Source: Stenotrophomonas maltophilia R551-3
Lineage (GTDB): Bacteria > Pseudomonadota > Gammaproteobacteria > Xanthomonadales > Xanthomonadaceae
DNA: 64,000 nt
Assembly (NCBI RefSeq): GCF_000020665.1
Contig: NC_011071.1
Coordinates: 1,850,501-1,914,500, forward strand
Reading direction: 5' to 3'
Position numbers and translations under genes: made by a program
Shown: positions 26,768 to 37,410 of the stretch, one piece after another
How the letters are laid out: the number at the start of each line of letters is the position of its first letter
Position numbering within the stretch: position 1 is the stretch's first letter
Notes under the pieces: model-generated
Told to the model about the DNA's origin: nothing
The model's database searches: none
The model's input: the letters and a program-made list of their open reading frames with translations, nothing else

Positions 26768-26866
26768 GAATCCGGCATCCGGCCGGACCCGCATTGCCCG
26801 GTGTGCGCGCCGGGCGTGCCGTTCCCGGGGTATATCGATTACGCCGCGTTCTGCCGGGGCGGGTGA
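26768..26866 (+). pseudogene. Duplicated 3' end of the rhodanese-moeB gene
   Basis: The 33 codons at 26768-26866, including the stop, repeat those at 26548-26646 (offset 220). Nine third- or first-base differences separate the copies; eight are silent and one changes Thr to Ser. The fragment encodes the last zinc pair CPVC and the ending AAFCRGG, has no usable start of its own, and lies between two GTAG repeats. It looks like a leftover of recombination between diverged alleles rather than a gene. Confidence 0.85.
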
Positions 26867-26871
26867 ACCCG

Positions 26872-26943
26872 GTAGCGCCGGGCCATGCCCGGCGAGCGCA
26901 GCGGCGCGCGCAGGTACATCCGCCGGGCATGGCCCGGCGCTAC
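26872..26943. repeat. SMAG/GTAG palindrome pair before the Kef-type gene
   Basis: GTAGCGCCGGGCCATGCCCGGC and, after 28 bp, its inverted partner ending GGCGCTAC. The rest of the 26944-27086 gap shows nothing recognisable beyond a probable leader to the next gene. Confidence 0.88.
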
Positions 26944-27086
26944 CGTTTATGGTTTCGGGATGATGCTGGGGGTCGCTCCCGGCATCGTTCCACCTCCAAG
27001 ACAATCCGGCGCAACATGCGTGCTATTGCCGTCATCGGCATTGCTCTATTGTTGAACCCGATTCTGGATCTTGGGGAAAACACCGC

Positions 27087-28919
27087 ATGGCGGTAGAAGC
27101 AGCGACCAGCGAGCTGGTCAAGGTCGTGGCCCTGTTGGGCGCGGCGGTGGTGATGGTGCCTTTGTTCCGCCGGGCCGGCCTGGGCTCGGTGCTGGGCTAC
27201 TTCGCTGCCGGCCTGGCGATCGGACCGTTCGGGCTGGGCTGGTTCTCCGACCCACAGTCGATCCTGCATACCGCCGAACTCGGCGTGGTGATGTTCCTGT
27301 TCGTGATCGGCCTGGAAATGCGGCCGTCGCACCTGTGGAGCCTGCGCAAGGAGATCTTCGGGCTGGGCACGCTGCAGATCGTCACCTGTGCGCTGGTGCT
27401 GACCAGCATCGCCAAGCTGTTCGGCCTGCCGTGGCAGGTCGCCTTCATCGGTGCCACCGGCTTCGTGCTCACCTCCACCGCGGTGGTGATGCAGCTGCTG
27501 GCCGAGCGCGGTGACATCGCGTTGCCGTCGGGGCAGAAGATCGTCTCCATCCTGCTGTTCGAAGACCTGCTGATCGTGCCGTTGCTGGCGCTGGTGGCTT
27601 GGATGGGACCGAGTGCGGGCAGTGCCGATGGCGAGGGCTCGCGCTGGCTGTCGGTGGCGATCGGCGTCGGTGCCATCGTCGGCCTGGTGCTGGTCGGCCG
27701 CTTCCTGCTCAACCCGCTGTTCCGCGTGCTGGCCGAATCGAAGGCGCGCGAGGTGATGACCGCCGCCGCATTGCTGGTGGTGCTGGGCGCGGCGCTGCTG
27801 ATGCAGCTGTCCGGACTGTCGATGGCGATGGGCGCGTTCCTCGCCGGCGTGCTGCTGAGTGAGTCGACCTTCCGTCACCAGATCGAGGCGGACATCGAGC
27901 CGTTCCGCGGCATCCTGCTCGGCCTGTTCTTCCTCAGCGTGGGCATGGCGCTGGACCTGAGCGTGGTGGCCGCGCACTGGCAGCTGATCCTCGGCCTGGT
28001 GCTGGCGCTGATGGCGGCCAAGGCACTGTGCATCTACGTGGTGGCGCGCATCATGGGCAGCGACCATGCGCAGGCGCTGGATCGCGGCGTGTTGATGGCG
28101 CAGGGCGGCGAGTTCGCCTTCGTACTGTTCTCTGCTGCCGCATCGGCCGGCGTGATCGACCTGGAGATCAATGCCAACTTCACCGCCGTGGTGGTGCTGT
28201 CGATGGCGCTGACCCCGCTGGTGGTGCTGGTCTACAAGCGCATCGCGCCGAAGCCGACGGTGAACATGGACGGCGTGGACGAGGCCGACGGCCTGTCCGG
28301 CAGCGTGCTGCTGATCGGCTTCGGCCGCTTCGGCCAGGTCGCCAGCCAGTCGCTGCTGGCGCGCGATGTGGATGTGACCATCATCGACAACGATGTGGAG
28401 ATGATCCAGAGCGCGGCGCGCTTCGGTTTCAAGATCTATTACGGTGATGGCACGCGTCTGGATGTGCTGCATGCCTCGGGTGCAGCGACCGCGCGTGCGA
28501 TTGCGGTGTGCGTGGACAAGGCCGAAGCCGCCGACCGCATCGTGGAACTGGTGGCGCATGAATTCCCACAGGCCAAGTTGATGGTGCGCTCGTTCGATCG
28601 CGAGCATTCGCTGCGGCTGATCCATGCCGGTGTCGATTTCCAGATCCGCGAGACCTTTGAATCGGCAGTGCTGTTTGGCCAGGCCGCGCTGGTGGAACTG
28701 GGTGCGGACGAGGACGACGCGGTGGAGATTGCCGAACAGATCCGCCGTCGCGATGCCGAGCGTTTCGAGCTGGAGATTGCCGGTGGTGGTTTGAATGCCG
28801 GCGCGCGGATGATCTACGGCAACAGCCCGCAGGGCGTACCGACGCCGACGCCGTTTACTGCGCCGAAGCGGGAGAGCAAGACGCTGAACCCGCAGGATGT
28901 GCCGGAAGAGGAAGAGTAG
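27087..28919 (+). CDS. CPA2 family potassium/proton antiporter, Kef type
   Basis: Inner-membrane cation:proton antiporter of 610 residues. Residues 1-390 form about twelve membrane helices with the CPA2 motifs GYFAAGLAIGP, FVIGLEMRP and FLFLSVGMALDLS-like segments; then a cytoplasmic KTN/TrkA-N domain starting VLLIGFGRFGQV (about residue 410) binds NAD. A short polar tail ends in acidic residues. The glutathione-gated KefB/KefC proteins share this layout, but glutathione gating cannot be confirmed from sequence and no KefF/KefG ancillary gene is adjacent. Likely role is potassium efflux and pH protection under electrophile stress. Confidence 0.9.
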   Translation: MAVEAATSELVKVVALLGAAVVMVPLFRRAGLGSVLGYFAAGLAIGPFGLGWFSDPQSILHTAELGVVMFLFVIGLEMRPSHLWSLRKEIFGLGTLQIVTCALVLTSIAKLFGLPWQVAFIGATGFVLTSTAVVMQLLAERGDIALPSGQKIVSILLFEDLLIVPLLALVAWMGPSAGSADGEGSRWLSVAIGVGAIVGLVLVGRFLLNPLFRVLAESKAREVMTAAALLVVLGAALLMQLSGLSMAMGAFLAGVLLSESTFRHQIEADIEPFRGILLGLFFLSVGMALDLSVVAAHWQLILGLVLALMAAKALCIYVVARIMGSDHAQALDRGVLMAQGGEFAFVLFSAAASAGVIDLEINANFTAVVVLSMALTPLVVLVYKRIAPKPTVNMDGVDEADGLSGSVLLIGFGRFGQVASQSLLARDVDVTIIDNDVEMIQSAARFGFKIYYGDGTRLDVLHASGAATARAIAVCVDKAEAADRIVELVAHEFPQAKLMVRSFDREHSLRLIHAGVDFQIRETFESAVLFGQAALVELGADEDDAVEIAEQIRRRDAERFELEIAGGGLNAGARMIYGNSPQGVPTPTPFTAPKRESKTLNPQDVPEEEE

Positions 28920-28924
28920 CCCCG

Positions 28925-28999
28925 GTAGTGCCGGCCGCTGGCCGGCAAATACGGAAACGTTCCGACGTCATGAGGTTGCCGGCCAGCGGCCGGCACTAC
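28925..28999. repeat. SMAG/GTAG palindrome pair after the Kef-type gene
   Basis: GTAGTGCCGGCCGCTGGCCGGCA and its inverted partner ending GGCCGGCACTAC, 30 bp apart, almost the same as the pair after der. Confidence 0.9.
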
Positions 29000-29025
29000 C
29001 GGAGGTTGGCAATTTGCGTCACCCC

Positions 29026-29066
29026 GGGGTCAGAGCCCTTTGCCTGCGGCAAAGGGATCCGACCCC
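29026..29066. repeat. GGGGTC palindrome upstream of folD
   Basis: GGGGTCAGAGCCCTTTGCC then GGCAAAGGGATCCGACCCC: an imperfect 41 bp inverted repeat of the same family as 11246 and 53375, 80 bp before the folD start. Confidence 0.88.
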
Positions 29067-29145
29067 ATCAGGACCCCATTCTGCGGTGGGCGAGGGGGCC
29101 TGAATCGGGGACAATAGCGTCCCCGCCGCCCCACGCCTGCTCCCG

Positions 29146-30024
29146 ATGACCGATTCCGCCTCCCAGCTTCCTGCCCGCATCCTTGATGGCCGCCGTATCG
29201 CCGAGGACCTGCTCGACAGCCTGAAGGTGCGCGTCGACGCCCGCGTGGCCGCCGGCGGCAGCCGCCCGGGCCTGGCCGTGGTGCTGGTCGGTGGTGACCC
29301 GGCCTCGACCGTGTACGTGCGCAACAAGCGCCGTGCCGCCGAGAAGGTCGGCATCGAAGCACATGACTACGACCTGCCGGCCGGTACCACCGAAGCCGAG
29401 CTGCTCGACCTGATCGACCAGCTCAATGCCGATCCGAAGATCAACGGCATCCTGATCCAGCTGCCGCTGCCGGGCATCCCCGACGCGCGCCGGCTGATCC
29501 AGCGCATCGACCCGCGCAAGGACGTGGACGGTTTCCACCCGGAAAACGTCGGCCACCTGGCCCTGCGCGAGTTCGGCCTGCGCCCTTGCACTCCGCGCGG
29601 CATCACCACGCTGCTGGGCCACACCGACCAGCCGGTGCGCGGCCGCAACGCCACCATCGTGGGCGTGAGCAACCATGTCGGCCGCCCGATGGGCCTGGAG
29701 CTGCTGATTGCCGGCTGCACCGTCACCAGCTGCCACAAGTTCACCCCCAAGGACGTGCTGGAACAGGCCGTGCGCAACGCCGACATCCTGGTGGTGGCGG
29801 TGGGTCGCCCGGGCATCGTGCCGGGCGAGTGGGTGAAGCCGGGCGCGGTGGTGATCGATGTGGGTATCAACCGGCTGGATGACGGCCGGTTGGTGGGTGA
29901 CGTTGGGTTTGAAGCGGCGGCCCAGCGGGCGAGCTGGATCACCCCGGTGCCGGGTGGCGTGGGCCCGATGACCGTGGCCACGTTGATGCAGAACACCCTG
30001 GAAGCCGCGGAAGCGCTGAGCTGA
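29146..30024 (+). CDS. folD: Methylenetetrahydrofolate dehydrogenase / cyclohydrolase
   Basis: Bifunctional cytoplasmic enzyme interconverting 5,10-methylene-THF, methenyl-THF and 10-formyl-THF. The 292-residue protein has the family signatures [13 protein letters not shown] (catalytic Lys region), [34 protein letters not shown] block (seen around residues 105-125), the Rossmann segment [15 protein letters not shown], and the C-terminal [19 protein letters not shown]. It starts with ATG at 29146 (MTDSASQLP). It stands alone, followed by a repeat-filled gap before guaB. Confidence 0.98.
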   Translation: MTDSASQLPARILDGRRIAEDLLDSLKVRVDARVAAGGSRPGLAVVLVGGDPASTVYVRNKRRAAEKVGIEAHDYDLPAGTTEAELLDLIDQLNADPKINGILIQLPLPGIPDARRLIQRIDPRKDVDGFHPENVGHLALREFGLRPCTPRGITTLLGHTDQPVRGRNATIVGVSNHVGRPMGLELLIAGCTVTSCHKFTPKDVLEQAVRNADILVVAVGRPGIVPGEWVKPGAVVIDVGINRLDDGRLVGDVGFEAAAQRASWITPVPGGVGPMTVATLMQNTLEAAEALS

Positions 30025-30034
30025 CCTTTTGGGG

Positions 30035-30395
30035 TGGGTGCCGACCGTTGGTCGGCACAATGCCGGCAGGCCGATGACCCGCTCTTGGTAGGTGCCAACC
30101 TTGGTTGGCACGATCCGTCCGGCGCCTGTGCCCCAGATGGGGTGAAGGCAGCTCCCTGATTGTGCCAACCAAGGTTGGCACCTACCAAAGGCGGTTCCGT
30201 GGCGATTCCATGTCCATGGCGGTTCCATGGGTGCCAACCTTGGTTGGCACGATCCGTCCGGCGCCTGTGCCCCAAATGGGGTGATGGCCTCTCCCTGTTT
30301 GTGCCAACCAAGGTTGGCACCTACCAAAGGCGGTTCCGAGGCGGTTCCATGTCCATGGCGATTCCGTGGGTACCAACCAAGGTTGGTACCCACCC
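30035..30395. repeat. Array of CCAACC/GGTTGG hairpins with a 139 bp tandem duplication
   Basis: The gap between folD and guaB (30025-30501) holds no gene. A GCCGACC/GGTCGGC hairpin at about 30038-30058 is followed by two near-identical 139 bp units (30092-30230 and 30231-30369). Each unit starts with GTGCCAACCTTGGTTGGCAC, has the middle ATCCGTCCGGCGCCTGTGCC, an inverted GTGCCAACCAAGGTTGGCACC, and then short repeats of GGCGGTTCC and CATGTCCATGG. A third hairpin GGTACCAACCAAGGTTGGTACC ends the array. Copies differ at only a few bases. Confidence 0.88.
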
Positions 30396-30448
30396 AGGCC
30401 CCCCTGAACCAATCACCGCCCGCGCGACACTGCGTCGCATCTACCCCC

Positions 30449-31964
<1,516 letters not shown>

Positions 31965-31965
<1 letters not shown>

Positions 31966-32549
31966 TGCGCTTGCGAACTGCTCTTGCGATTACGGGCAGC
32001 CTGCTGATGGCAGGCTGTTCGTTGTCCGAACCGCCGCCGCGCTCCGGGTCTCCGGGCGCGGCGGTTTCGCAATTGCAGGACGTGCAGGCGTGCCAGAACG
32101 CGTTCTCGCTGCCGAAGGGCTGGCAGGTGCAGGCCGCTGGCGAGCAGCGTTGGCTGCTGAAGGGCACTGGCGAGCGCCCGCTGCAGGTCACCCTGCAATG
32201 CATTACCGAGCTGTTGCACGGGCCGGATGATCCGGTGCTGACGCCAGTACTGGGCGCGCTGGAGCCCGCACGGATGAGTGTGCGCTGGGCGTCCTGGGGC
32301 GCTGCGGATTCGGGCGCCTCGATGGCGGCGCTGCAACGGCGCATCGTGCCCGGCACCGAAGTGCAGGAAATCGCCGAAATGCCGCGCGTTGACCGCGCCA
32401 CCCCCAACGCACCGCACGGCCTGCTGATGCTGCGCTGGGATGAGGAAGACCCCTCACATATTCAACAACGCGAGGCGTTCATCGCCACGCTGACGCAGAG
32501 CCTTGAAGCGCCGGGCGCTGCGAAAAACACCACTGGAACGGCACCATGA
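31965..32549 (+). CDS. Lipoprotein of unknown function between guaB and guaA
   Basis: A 194-residue product with a lipoprotein signal: [18 protein letters not shown], lipidated Cys18, then a Pro/Ser-rich stretch. The mature part ([26 protein letters not shown] and a long WASWGAAD...MAALQRR region) matches no family I recognise; two cysteines remain, at about 44 and 85, and might form a disulfide. It overlaps guaB by one base and guaA by four, so it must be made with both purine enzymes although it is an envelope protein. Codon use looks native. Function is unknown. Confidence 0.85.
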
Positions 32550-34111
32550 CCAACATCCATAACGACAAGATCCTCATCCTCGATTTCGGCGCGCAGTACA
32601 CGCAGCTGATTGCCCGCCGCATCCGCGAGCTGGGCGTCTACTGCGAGATCTGGGCGTGGGACCACAACCCGGCCGAGATTGCCGGCTTTGGCGCCAAGGG
32701 CATCATCCTGTCCGGTGGCCCGGAATCGACCACGTTGCCGGGTGCCCCGGCCGCGCCGCAGGAAGTGTTCGACAGCGGCCTGCCGATCTTCGGCATCTGC
32801 TACGGCATGCAGACCCTGGCTGCCCAGCTGGGCGGTGCAACCGAAGCGGCTGACCAGCGCGAGTTCGGCCACGCCGAAGTAAACGTGATCAACCCCGATG
32901 CGCTGTTCAAGGGCCTGAGCGACCACGGCGGCGAGCCGAAGCTGAATGTCTGGATGAGCCACGGCGACCACGTCTCCGTTGCACCGCCGGGCTTCACCAT
33001 CACCGCCACCACCGACCGCATTCCGGTGGCCGCCATGGCCAACGAAGAAAAGCGCTGGTACGGCGTGCAGTTCCACCCGGAAGTGACCCACACCCTGCAG
33101 GGCCAGGCGCTGCTGCGCCGCTTCGTGGTGGACGTGTGCGGCTGCCAGACCCTGTGGACCGCCGCCAACATCATCGACGACCAGATCACCCGCGTGCGCG
33201 AGCAGGTGGGCGATGACGAAGTGATCCTGGGCCTGTCCGGCGGCGTCGATTCGTCCGTGGTGGCTGCGCTGCTGCACAAGGCCATCGGCGAGAAGCTGAC
33301 CTGCGTGTTCGTGGATACCGGCCTGCTGCGCTGGCAGGAAGGCGACCAGGTGATGGCGATGTTTGCCGAGCACATGGGCGTGAAGGTCGTTCGCGTGAAT
33401 GCCGCCGACCGTTACTTCGCCGCGCTGGAAGGCGTGAGCGACCCGGAAGCCAAGCGCAAGATCATCGGCAACCTGTTCGTTGAGATCTTCGACGAAGAGT
33501 CGAACAAGCTGAAGAACGCCAAGTGGCTGGCGCAGGGCACCATCTACCCGGACGTGATCGAGTCGGCCGGCAGCAAGACAGGCAAGGCGCACGTGATCAA
33601 GAGCCACCACAACGTGGGCGGCCTGCCGGAGCACATGAAGCTGGGCCTGGTGGAGCCGCTGCGCGAGCTGTTCAAGGACGAAGTGCGCCGCCTGGGCGTC
33701 GAGCTGGGCCTGCCGCGCACCATGGTCTACCGCCATCCGTTCCCGGGCCCGGGCCTGGGCGTGCGCATCCTGGGTGAAGTGAAGCGTGAGTACGCCGAAC
33801 TGCTGGCCAAGGCCGATGCCATCTTCATTGATGAGCTGCGCAAGGCGGATCTGTACGACAAGACCAGCCAGGCGTTTGCCGTGTTCCTGCCGGTGAAGTC
33901 GGTGGGCGTGGTGGGTGACGCGCGGGCTTATGAGTGGGTGATTGCGCTAAGGGCCGTGGAAACGATTGACTTCATGACGGCGCATTGGGCGCACCTGCCG
34001 TATGAGTTCCTGGGTACGGTGAGCAACCGGATCATCAATGAGTTGCGAGGGGTGTCGCGAGTTGTTTATGACATCTCGGGGAAGCCGCCGGCTACTATTG
34101 AGTGGGAATGA
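32546..34111 (+). CDS. guaA: GMP synthase, glutamine-hydrolysing
   Basis: Converts XMP to GMP using glutamine. The 521-residue protein has an N-terminal class I glutamine amidotransferase domain with nucleophile Cys85 in GICYGMQT, followed by the FHPEV motif, the ATP-pyrophosphatase loop LSGGVDSS (residues 230-237) and the C-terminal dimer domain ending [12 protein letters not shown] 32546 overlaps the upstream stop. Codon use changes sharply over the last 60-70 codons (from about 33900): rare codons such as CTA, AGG, CGA and ACT appear, unlike the rest of the gene. The protein stays normal, suggesting the 3' end was replaced by an integrating element. Confidence 0.98.
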   Translation: MTNIHNDKILILDFGAQYTQLIARRIRELGVYCEIWAWDHNPAEIAGFGAKGIILSGGPESTTLPGAPAAPQEVFDSGLPIFGICYGMQTLAAQLGGATEAADQREFGHAEVNVINPDALFKGLSDHGGEPKLNVWMSHGDHVSVAPPGFTITATTDRIPVAAMANEEKRWYGVQFHPEVTHTLQGQALLRRFVVDVCGCQTLWTAANIIDDQITRVREQVGDDEVILGLSGGVDSSVVAALLHKAIGEKLTCVFVDTGLLRWQEGDQVMAMFAEHMGVKVVRVNAADRYFAALEGVSDPEAKRKIIGNLFVEIFDEESNKLKNAKWLAQGTIYPDVIESAGSKTGKAHVIKSHHNVGGLPEHMKLGLVEPLRELFKDEVRRLGVELGLPRTMVYRHPFPGPGLGVRILGEVKREYAELLAKADAIFIDELRKADLYDKTSQAFAVFLPVKSVGVVGDARAYEWVIALRAVETIDFMTAHWAHLPYEFLGTVSNRIINELRGVSRVVYDISGKPPATIEWE

Positions 34112-34124
34112 GTTGAACGAACGA

Positions 34125-34150
34125 GGGCGCCGAGAGGCGCCCTTGTTGTT
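34125..34150 (+). terminator. Terminator after guaA
   Basis: GGGCGCC-GAGA-GGCGCCC stem (34125-34142) followed by TTGTTGTTT, 14 bases beyond the guaA stop. Confidence 0.8.
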
Positions 34151-34151
34151 T

Positions 34152-34177
34152 GTAGGCGTCCAGTGCTGAACGCCTAC
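34152..34177. repeat. GTAG-ended hairpin at the island edge
   Basis: GTAGGCGT-CCAGTGCTGA-ACGCCTAC: an eight base-pair perfect inverted repeat with GTAG at its end, right after the guaA terminator and before the first island gene. It could be a degenerate SMAG unit or part of an attachment site. Confidence 0.6.
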
Positions 34178-34191
34178 GGCAGTAGATTCGG

Positions 34192-34404
34192 CTAGCCTAC
34201 TTGCGAGTAGCTATATGAATTTTTGACGCTCTTTGCAAAATATCCCCCAACGGAAGGTGCCGAAATTAGCTCTTGATGGACGTAAGGAGGGACACCGAAG
34301 TACTGGTAGATGCCGCCCTTTAGAAATTCAACCTCAAGTGTCTGTGATTCTTCGTGGTACCCAACTGATGCGAGGTTCGATGAGCTCACTGGATTGCGTT
34401 CCAT
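34192..34404 (-). CDS. KTSC-domain small protein
   Basis: A 70-residue protein that is a single KTSC domain, the domain otherwise seen at the C-terminus of some lysyl-tRNA synthetases. Features: SSNLASVGYHEESQTLEVEF, the GGIYQYFGVP segment, YVHQEL, and the YxY motif near the C-terminus (Tyr64-Ser-Tyr66). Molecular function of the family is unknown. It is the last gene of the DUF2130-SIR2-HerA operon and begins two bases past the HerA stop, so it is co-translated with it. Start ATG 34404 gives MERNPVSSS; a longer frame overlapping HerA is unlikely. It may bind RNA or nucleotide; that is a guess. Confidence 0.8.
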   Translation of the reverse strand: MERNPVSSSNLASVGYHEESQTLEVEFLKGGIYQYFGVPPYVHQELISAPSVGGYFAKSVKNSYSYSQVG

Positions 34405-34406
34405 TG

Positions 34407-36182
34407 CTAGTCCTTTTGACTGCTGTCTTGGTTTCTCCAGGCGCTTACGAGCTTGGAGTAATCTTCGGCGCCTCGGTCTGCACGCCACCTACTTCCGATC
34501 TCTGGATCTCCGCTGGTTGGATATTTTCCTTCAGGTAGGACATTGAATCTGCAACGAGTTGGTAGTTGCGCAGCCTCGCCGACGATTACTGCTTCCCCCG
34601 TCCGCAGTACTGGTAGTGAATCAATTACTCCGGCAAGCCCATCGGACATGGCTGCCTTCACGATTCCTCTATCCGTTGAATTGTTAATTCGAAGGGAGAT
34701 TATCGTTCCACACTGTGAAAGTATAGTTTCGTCTATCTCCGAAGGACGTTGGCTGACAATCATGGCGCCAACACCAAATTTCCTGCCTTCCTTGGCAATT
34801 CGCTGGACCATCTCCTTTGATTCGCCTCCCTGAGACTTTCCGAGGTAGCGATGCGCTTCCTCTAGAACGATCAACAAAGGTCGTTCGCGCATGCCTTCTT
34901 TTGCATTCCTGCCCCAGATAGCTGCTTCAAAAATTATGTCTAGAAGCGCTCCCAAAAGCAGGCTAAGCCTGGCTGAAGGCATTCCGGAGAGGTCGAAAAT
35001 AGTAACCGGCTTGTCATGGCCCAGCCACTCATCGAGAAGCCCGTCCAGATCTCTTTTGATTGTCCCATCCGTTTCTGGGTTCCAATCACCAGGTTGAAAT
35101 AAGAAGGAGAACTGTGTGTCGAGCAGCCTCGATTTCATAAGGTCGAGCTGTCTCTTGAGTGCTCCAGGTCCACCCTTCTTGGGGAGTGAACTTCCTGCCC
35201 CAGGAGGAACAAACTTGGGCGCTATCAGTGTGGCGAAATCCCCCTCTCCGCCTTCTGTATAGGCTGGCTTCGTCATTTCGGCGTCGGAGTAGTTTACTCC
35301 GTCGTCGTGACAAAGGTCATACCATATCTTTTTGATTCGATATGGAAGAGGCGTGCTGCTGGTAACATTGCTCGGGTCGACATCGGCTATTCCATTTGTC
35401 CCGATTCCTAGTCTCTTCTCCTCAACTACCTTGTCCATAAAAGACGATCTTTGAGATTCATTAGGACTATTAAAAACAAGATCAAATAGCTTATCTGGTG
35501 ATATGCACCAATAAGGAATGTAGAGCTGATTCTCTTCCTTTGGCAATATGGAGAAAGACTTTGCGATATCGCTCAGCGCGGGACCGTATTCGCCGTGGAT
35601 ATCAATTAGCATTACACGGGCTGATGGCGCAGGTCTTTCATCAGATCCGATGAGCATTGATCTCAAAATGCTCGCTGTGCTTGTGGACTTTCCAGATCCA
35701 GTAGAGCCAAGGATTGCGGAGTGTCGTGCGACGAGCTTATTTAGGTCAAGGCTGACCTCAATTCCCTCTGAGCTTGAAAGGCGTCCCACTTGGAAATGAC
35801 TTTTTAGATCATTCCTAAATATTCTCTTTAAGTCGCTATCTACAACAAAGTGGACTTGGTCGCCAATGCTCGGGTACTCGCTGATTCCCCTGTCGAATAC
35901 TCCGCCAATGGATTCGCCGACCAGCTCTACCTTAATCCACTTTCTATCGGAAGAAATCGTTTCCTCGAGGTTGAGTGTTGATGTTTCACTCGATTCGGAG
36001 ATTATTCCGTAAAGGTGATTATATCCAATTGGGATTTTTACAAAGCTTCCGACTTGGCCAATTCTGTAGTTTCGTCCTTCAAGCACAACAATTCCAGAGT
36101 CGACCGTGGATGCTATCTCAACCGAAATCGATGAGCTGGATACTGAGCTAACGAGGCCTAGGTAGGTGGGCTGAGTTGCCAC
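34407..36182 (-). CDS. HerA-like AAA+ ATPase of a SIR2-HerA defence operon
   Basis: A 591-residue hexameric-type DNA translocase. The N-terminal 130 residues form a HAS-barrel; Walker A is GSTGSGKST (159-167), DIHGEYG (194-200) is the HerA motif, Walker B with catalytic Glu is LLIVLEE (436-442), followed by AHRYL, and IVSQRPSEID (475-484) is the sensor/arginine-finger region. The start is GTG at 36182, whose G overlaps the last base of the SIR2 TAG stop; a GGGGGA ribosome site precedes it. HerA with SIR2 forms a known large anti-phage complex. GC and codon use are clearly lower than in neighbouring chromosome genes, which marks transfer. Confidence 0.92.
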   Translation of the reverse strand: MATQPTYLGLVSSVSSSSISVEIASTVDSGIVVLEGRNYRIGQVGSFVKIPIGYNHLYGIISESSETSTLNLEETISSDRKWIKVELVGESIGGVFDRGISEYPSIGDQVHFVVDSDLKRIFRNDLKSHFQVGRLSSSEGIEVSLDLNKLVARHSAILGSTGSGKSTSTASILRSMLIGSDERPAPSARVMLIDIHGEYGPALSDIAKSFSILPKEENQLYIPYWCISPDKLFDLVFNSPNESQRSSFMDKVVEEKRLGIGTNGIADVDPSNVTSSTPLPYRIKKIWYDLCHDDGVNYSDAEMTKPAYTEGGEGDFATLIAPKFVPPGAGSSLPKKGGPGALKRQLDLMKSRLLDTQFSFLFQPGDWNPETDGTIKRDLDGLLDEWLGHDKPVTIFDLSGMPSARLSLLLGALLDIIFEAAIWGRNAKEGMRERPLLIVLEEAHRYLGKSQGGESKEMVQRIAKEGRKFGVGAMIVSQRPSEIDETILSQCGTIISLRINNSTDRGIVKAAMSDGLAGVIDSLPVLRTGEAVIVGEAAQLPTRCRFNVLPEGKYPTSGDPEIGSRWRADRGAEDYSKLVSAWRNQDSSQKD

Positions 36183-37369
36183 TAATTTTCCCCCGTTGCA
36201 GCGACTTGAGGATTTGGTTGCAGTGGCGTCTCTTGTGACACGTCACTACCTGCGATCGCTAGGAAACGCGCAAGCTTTTTGAAGTCGCCGAGGAGGAACT
36301 TGTCGTCCTTGTAGTACTCGGACCTAATTTCGTGCCAAGTACGCGTTGGCTGCGCACCGATCTTCCACTTTGCTTCAACGCCATTAATTACTGCACCATC
36401 ACTGCAGAATGCGCTGATGCCGGGGCATTTGAGCGCCAGGGATTTGGCTGAGCTCTCTTGGGCGAGACTGTTGAACTGGAATGCGAACAATGCAGCTGAT
36501 GGATTCGCCAGCAAACACTCAAGTAGTCGAGATGAGATGTGCGCATCGGCAAATGAGAAGCCTGTGCTTATGATCAGCGTGTCAGGCTCCAGAATGAAAT
36601 TCTTCAGGCGCTCAAAAAGCGAGGAGAATGGTGCCGCTTGTGTTTGATCGTATTTAATGTGGGATGGGTAGACCAAGTTTGCGTTAGTTGAGTTCGGGAT
36701 CCGAACTACCTCGCCCTTTATGTTGGTTTCCCATCCGATCGATCCGTGAAGCTTCCAGAGCCGCACCCATCTCGCAGGCAGATCGTTCTTTGCGATACTT
36801 GAAGGATCAAAGAATGCTGACTTCGACCCGCTAAAACCATCGAAGTACGGAGTTCGCGCGCGCTCCAACGCATTTTCCAGTAGCAAGTCATAATTGGTTG
36901 TAAAAATTTCGACTGCATGCTTTCGATCTATTCCATTAATCCATGAGACTAGCTCTGAATATGGATTGGCGCCTTCTGGAAGGTCCTGGGATACCACCTG
37001 TCTGATGGAATTACAGATTGACTCAGAGAGGTTATTAAAGTCGGCAGCAGACGACTCGAAAATATGCCCGTCGCCGACAACCTCAGATAGCATTCTAATT
37101 CTGGATAGGACCTTTTCCAAGTTAGAATCCGCTATGGAGTCCCTTATCTTGGAGTAAGTTTTTGCTTGCGCTTGGTTAAGGCTTTGGAGGACTATTGATT
37201 CCAATCCCGCAATGTTTGGTATTAATGGTTTCCAGGTCTCATCATTGCTCGTATTGATGCTGACAGGCGCTCCAGCTCCGAGGAGTATTGCTATTCTCTT
37301 CCGTCCATTTGTCGCGAGTTGGCGCAGCGCGAACATATATTGATCTGGGTTGTGTGATGTGTTGTCCAT
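36182..37369 (-). CDS. SIR2-domain protein, likely NAD-degrading effector
   Basis: A 395-residue protein with a SIR2-like Rossmann fold: ILLGAGAPVS (28-37) for NAD binding, the conserved FTTNYD (156-161), the catalytic His208 in KLHGS, and GFSFADAHI (270-278). These motifs are those of defence-type SIR2 proteins (ThsA, DSR, SIR2-HerA), which deplete NAD+ to stop phage spread, rather than protein-deacetylase sirtuins; no zinc-ribbon cysteines are present. The C-terminal 100 residues are of unknown type. It lies 41 bases after the DUF2130 gene and overlaps the HerA gene by one base, with a GGGGG ribosome site. The NADase role is inferred from family. Confidence 0.9.
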   Translation of the reverse strand: MDNTSHNPDQYMFALRQLATNGRKRIAILLGAGAPVSINTSNDETWKPLIPNIAGLESIVLQSLNQAQAKTYSKIRDSIADSNLEKVLSRIRMLSEVVGDGHIFESSAADFNNLSESICNSIRQVVSQDLPEGANPYSELVSWINGIDRKHAVEIFTTNYDLLLENALERARTPYFDGFSGSKSAFFDPSSIAKNDLPARWVRLWKLHGSIGWETNIKGEVVRIPNSTNANLVYPSHIKYDQTQAAPFSSLFERLKNFILEPDTLIISTGFSFADAHISSRLLECLLANPSAALFAFQFNSLAQESSAKSLALKCPGISAFCSDGAVINGVEAKWKIGAQPTRTWHEIRSEYYKDDKFLLGDFKKLARFLAIAGSDVSQETPLQPNPQVAATGEN

Positions 37370-37410
37370 AATTTCCCCCTGTCTAGAATAACAATTATCT
37401 CCTTCTGTCG

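Noticed and set aside
30092..30369. CRISPR array or satellite before guaB
   Set aside because: Only two 139 bp units, near-identical throughout, so a tandem duplication of hairpin repeats.
36182..37369. A protein deacetylase sirtuin
   Set aside because: The zinc-ribbon cysteines are missing and the motif set matches defence-type SIR2 proteins; the HerA partner agrees with that.
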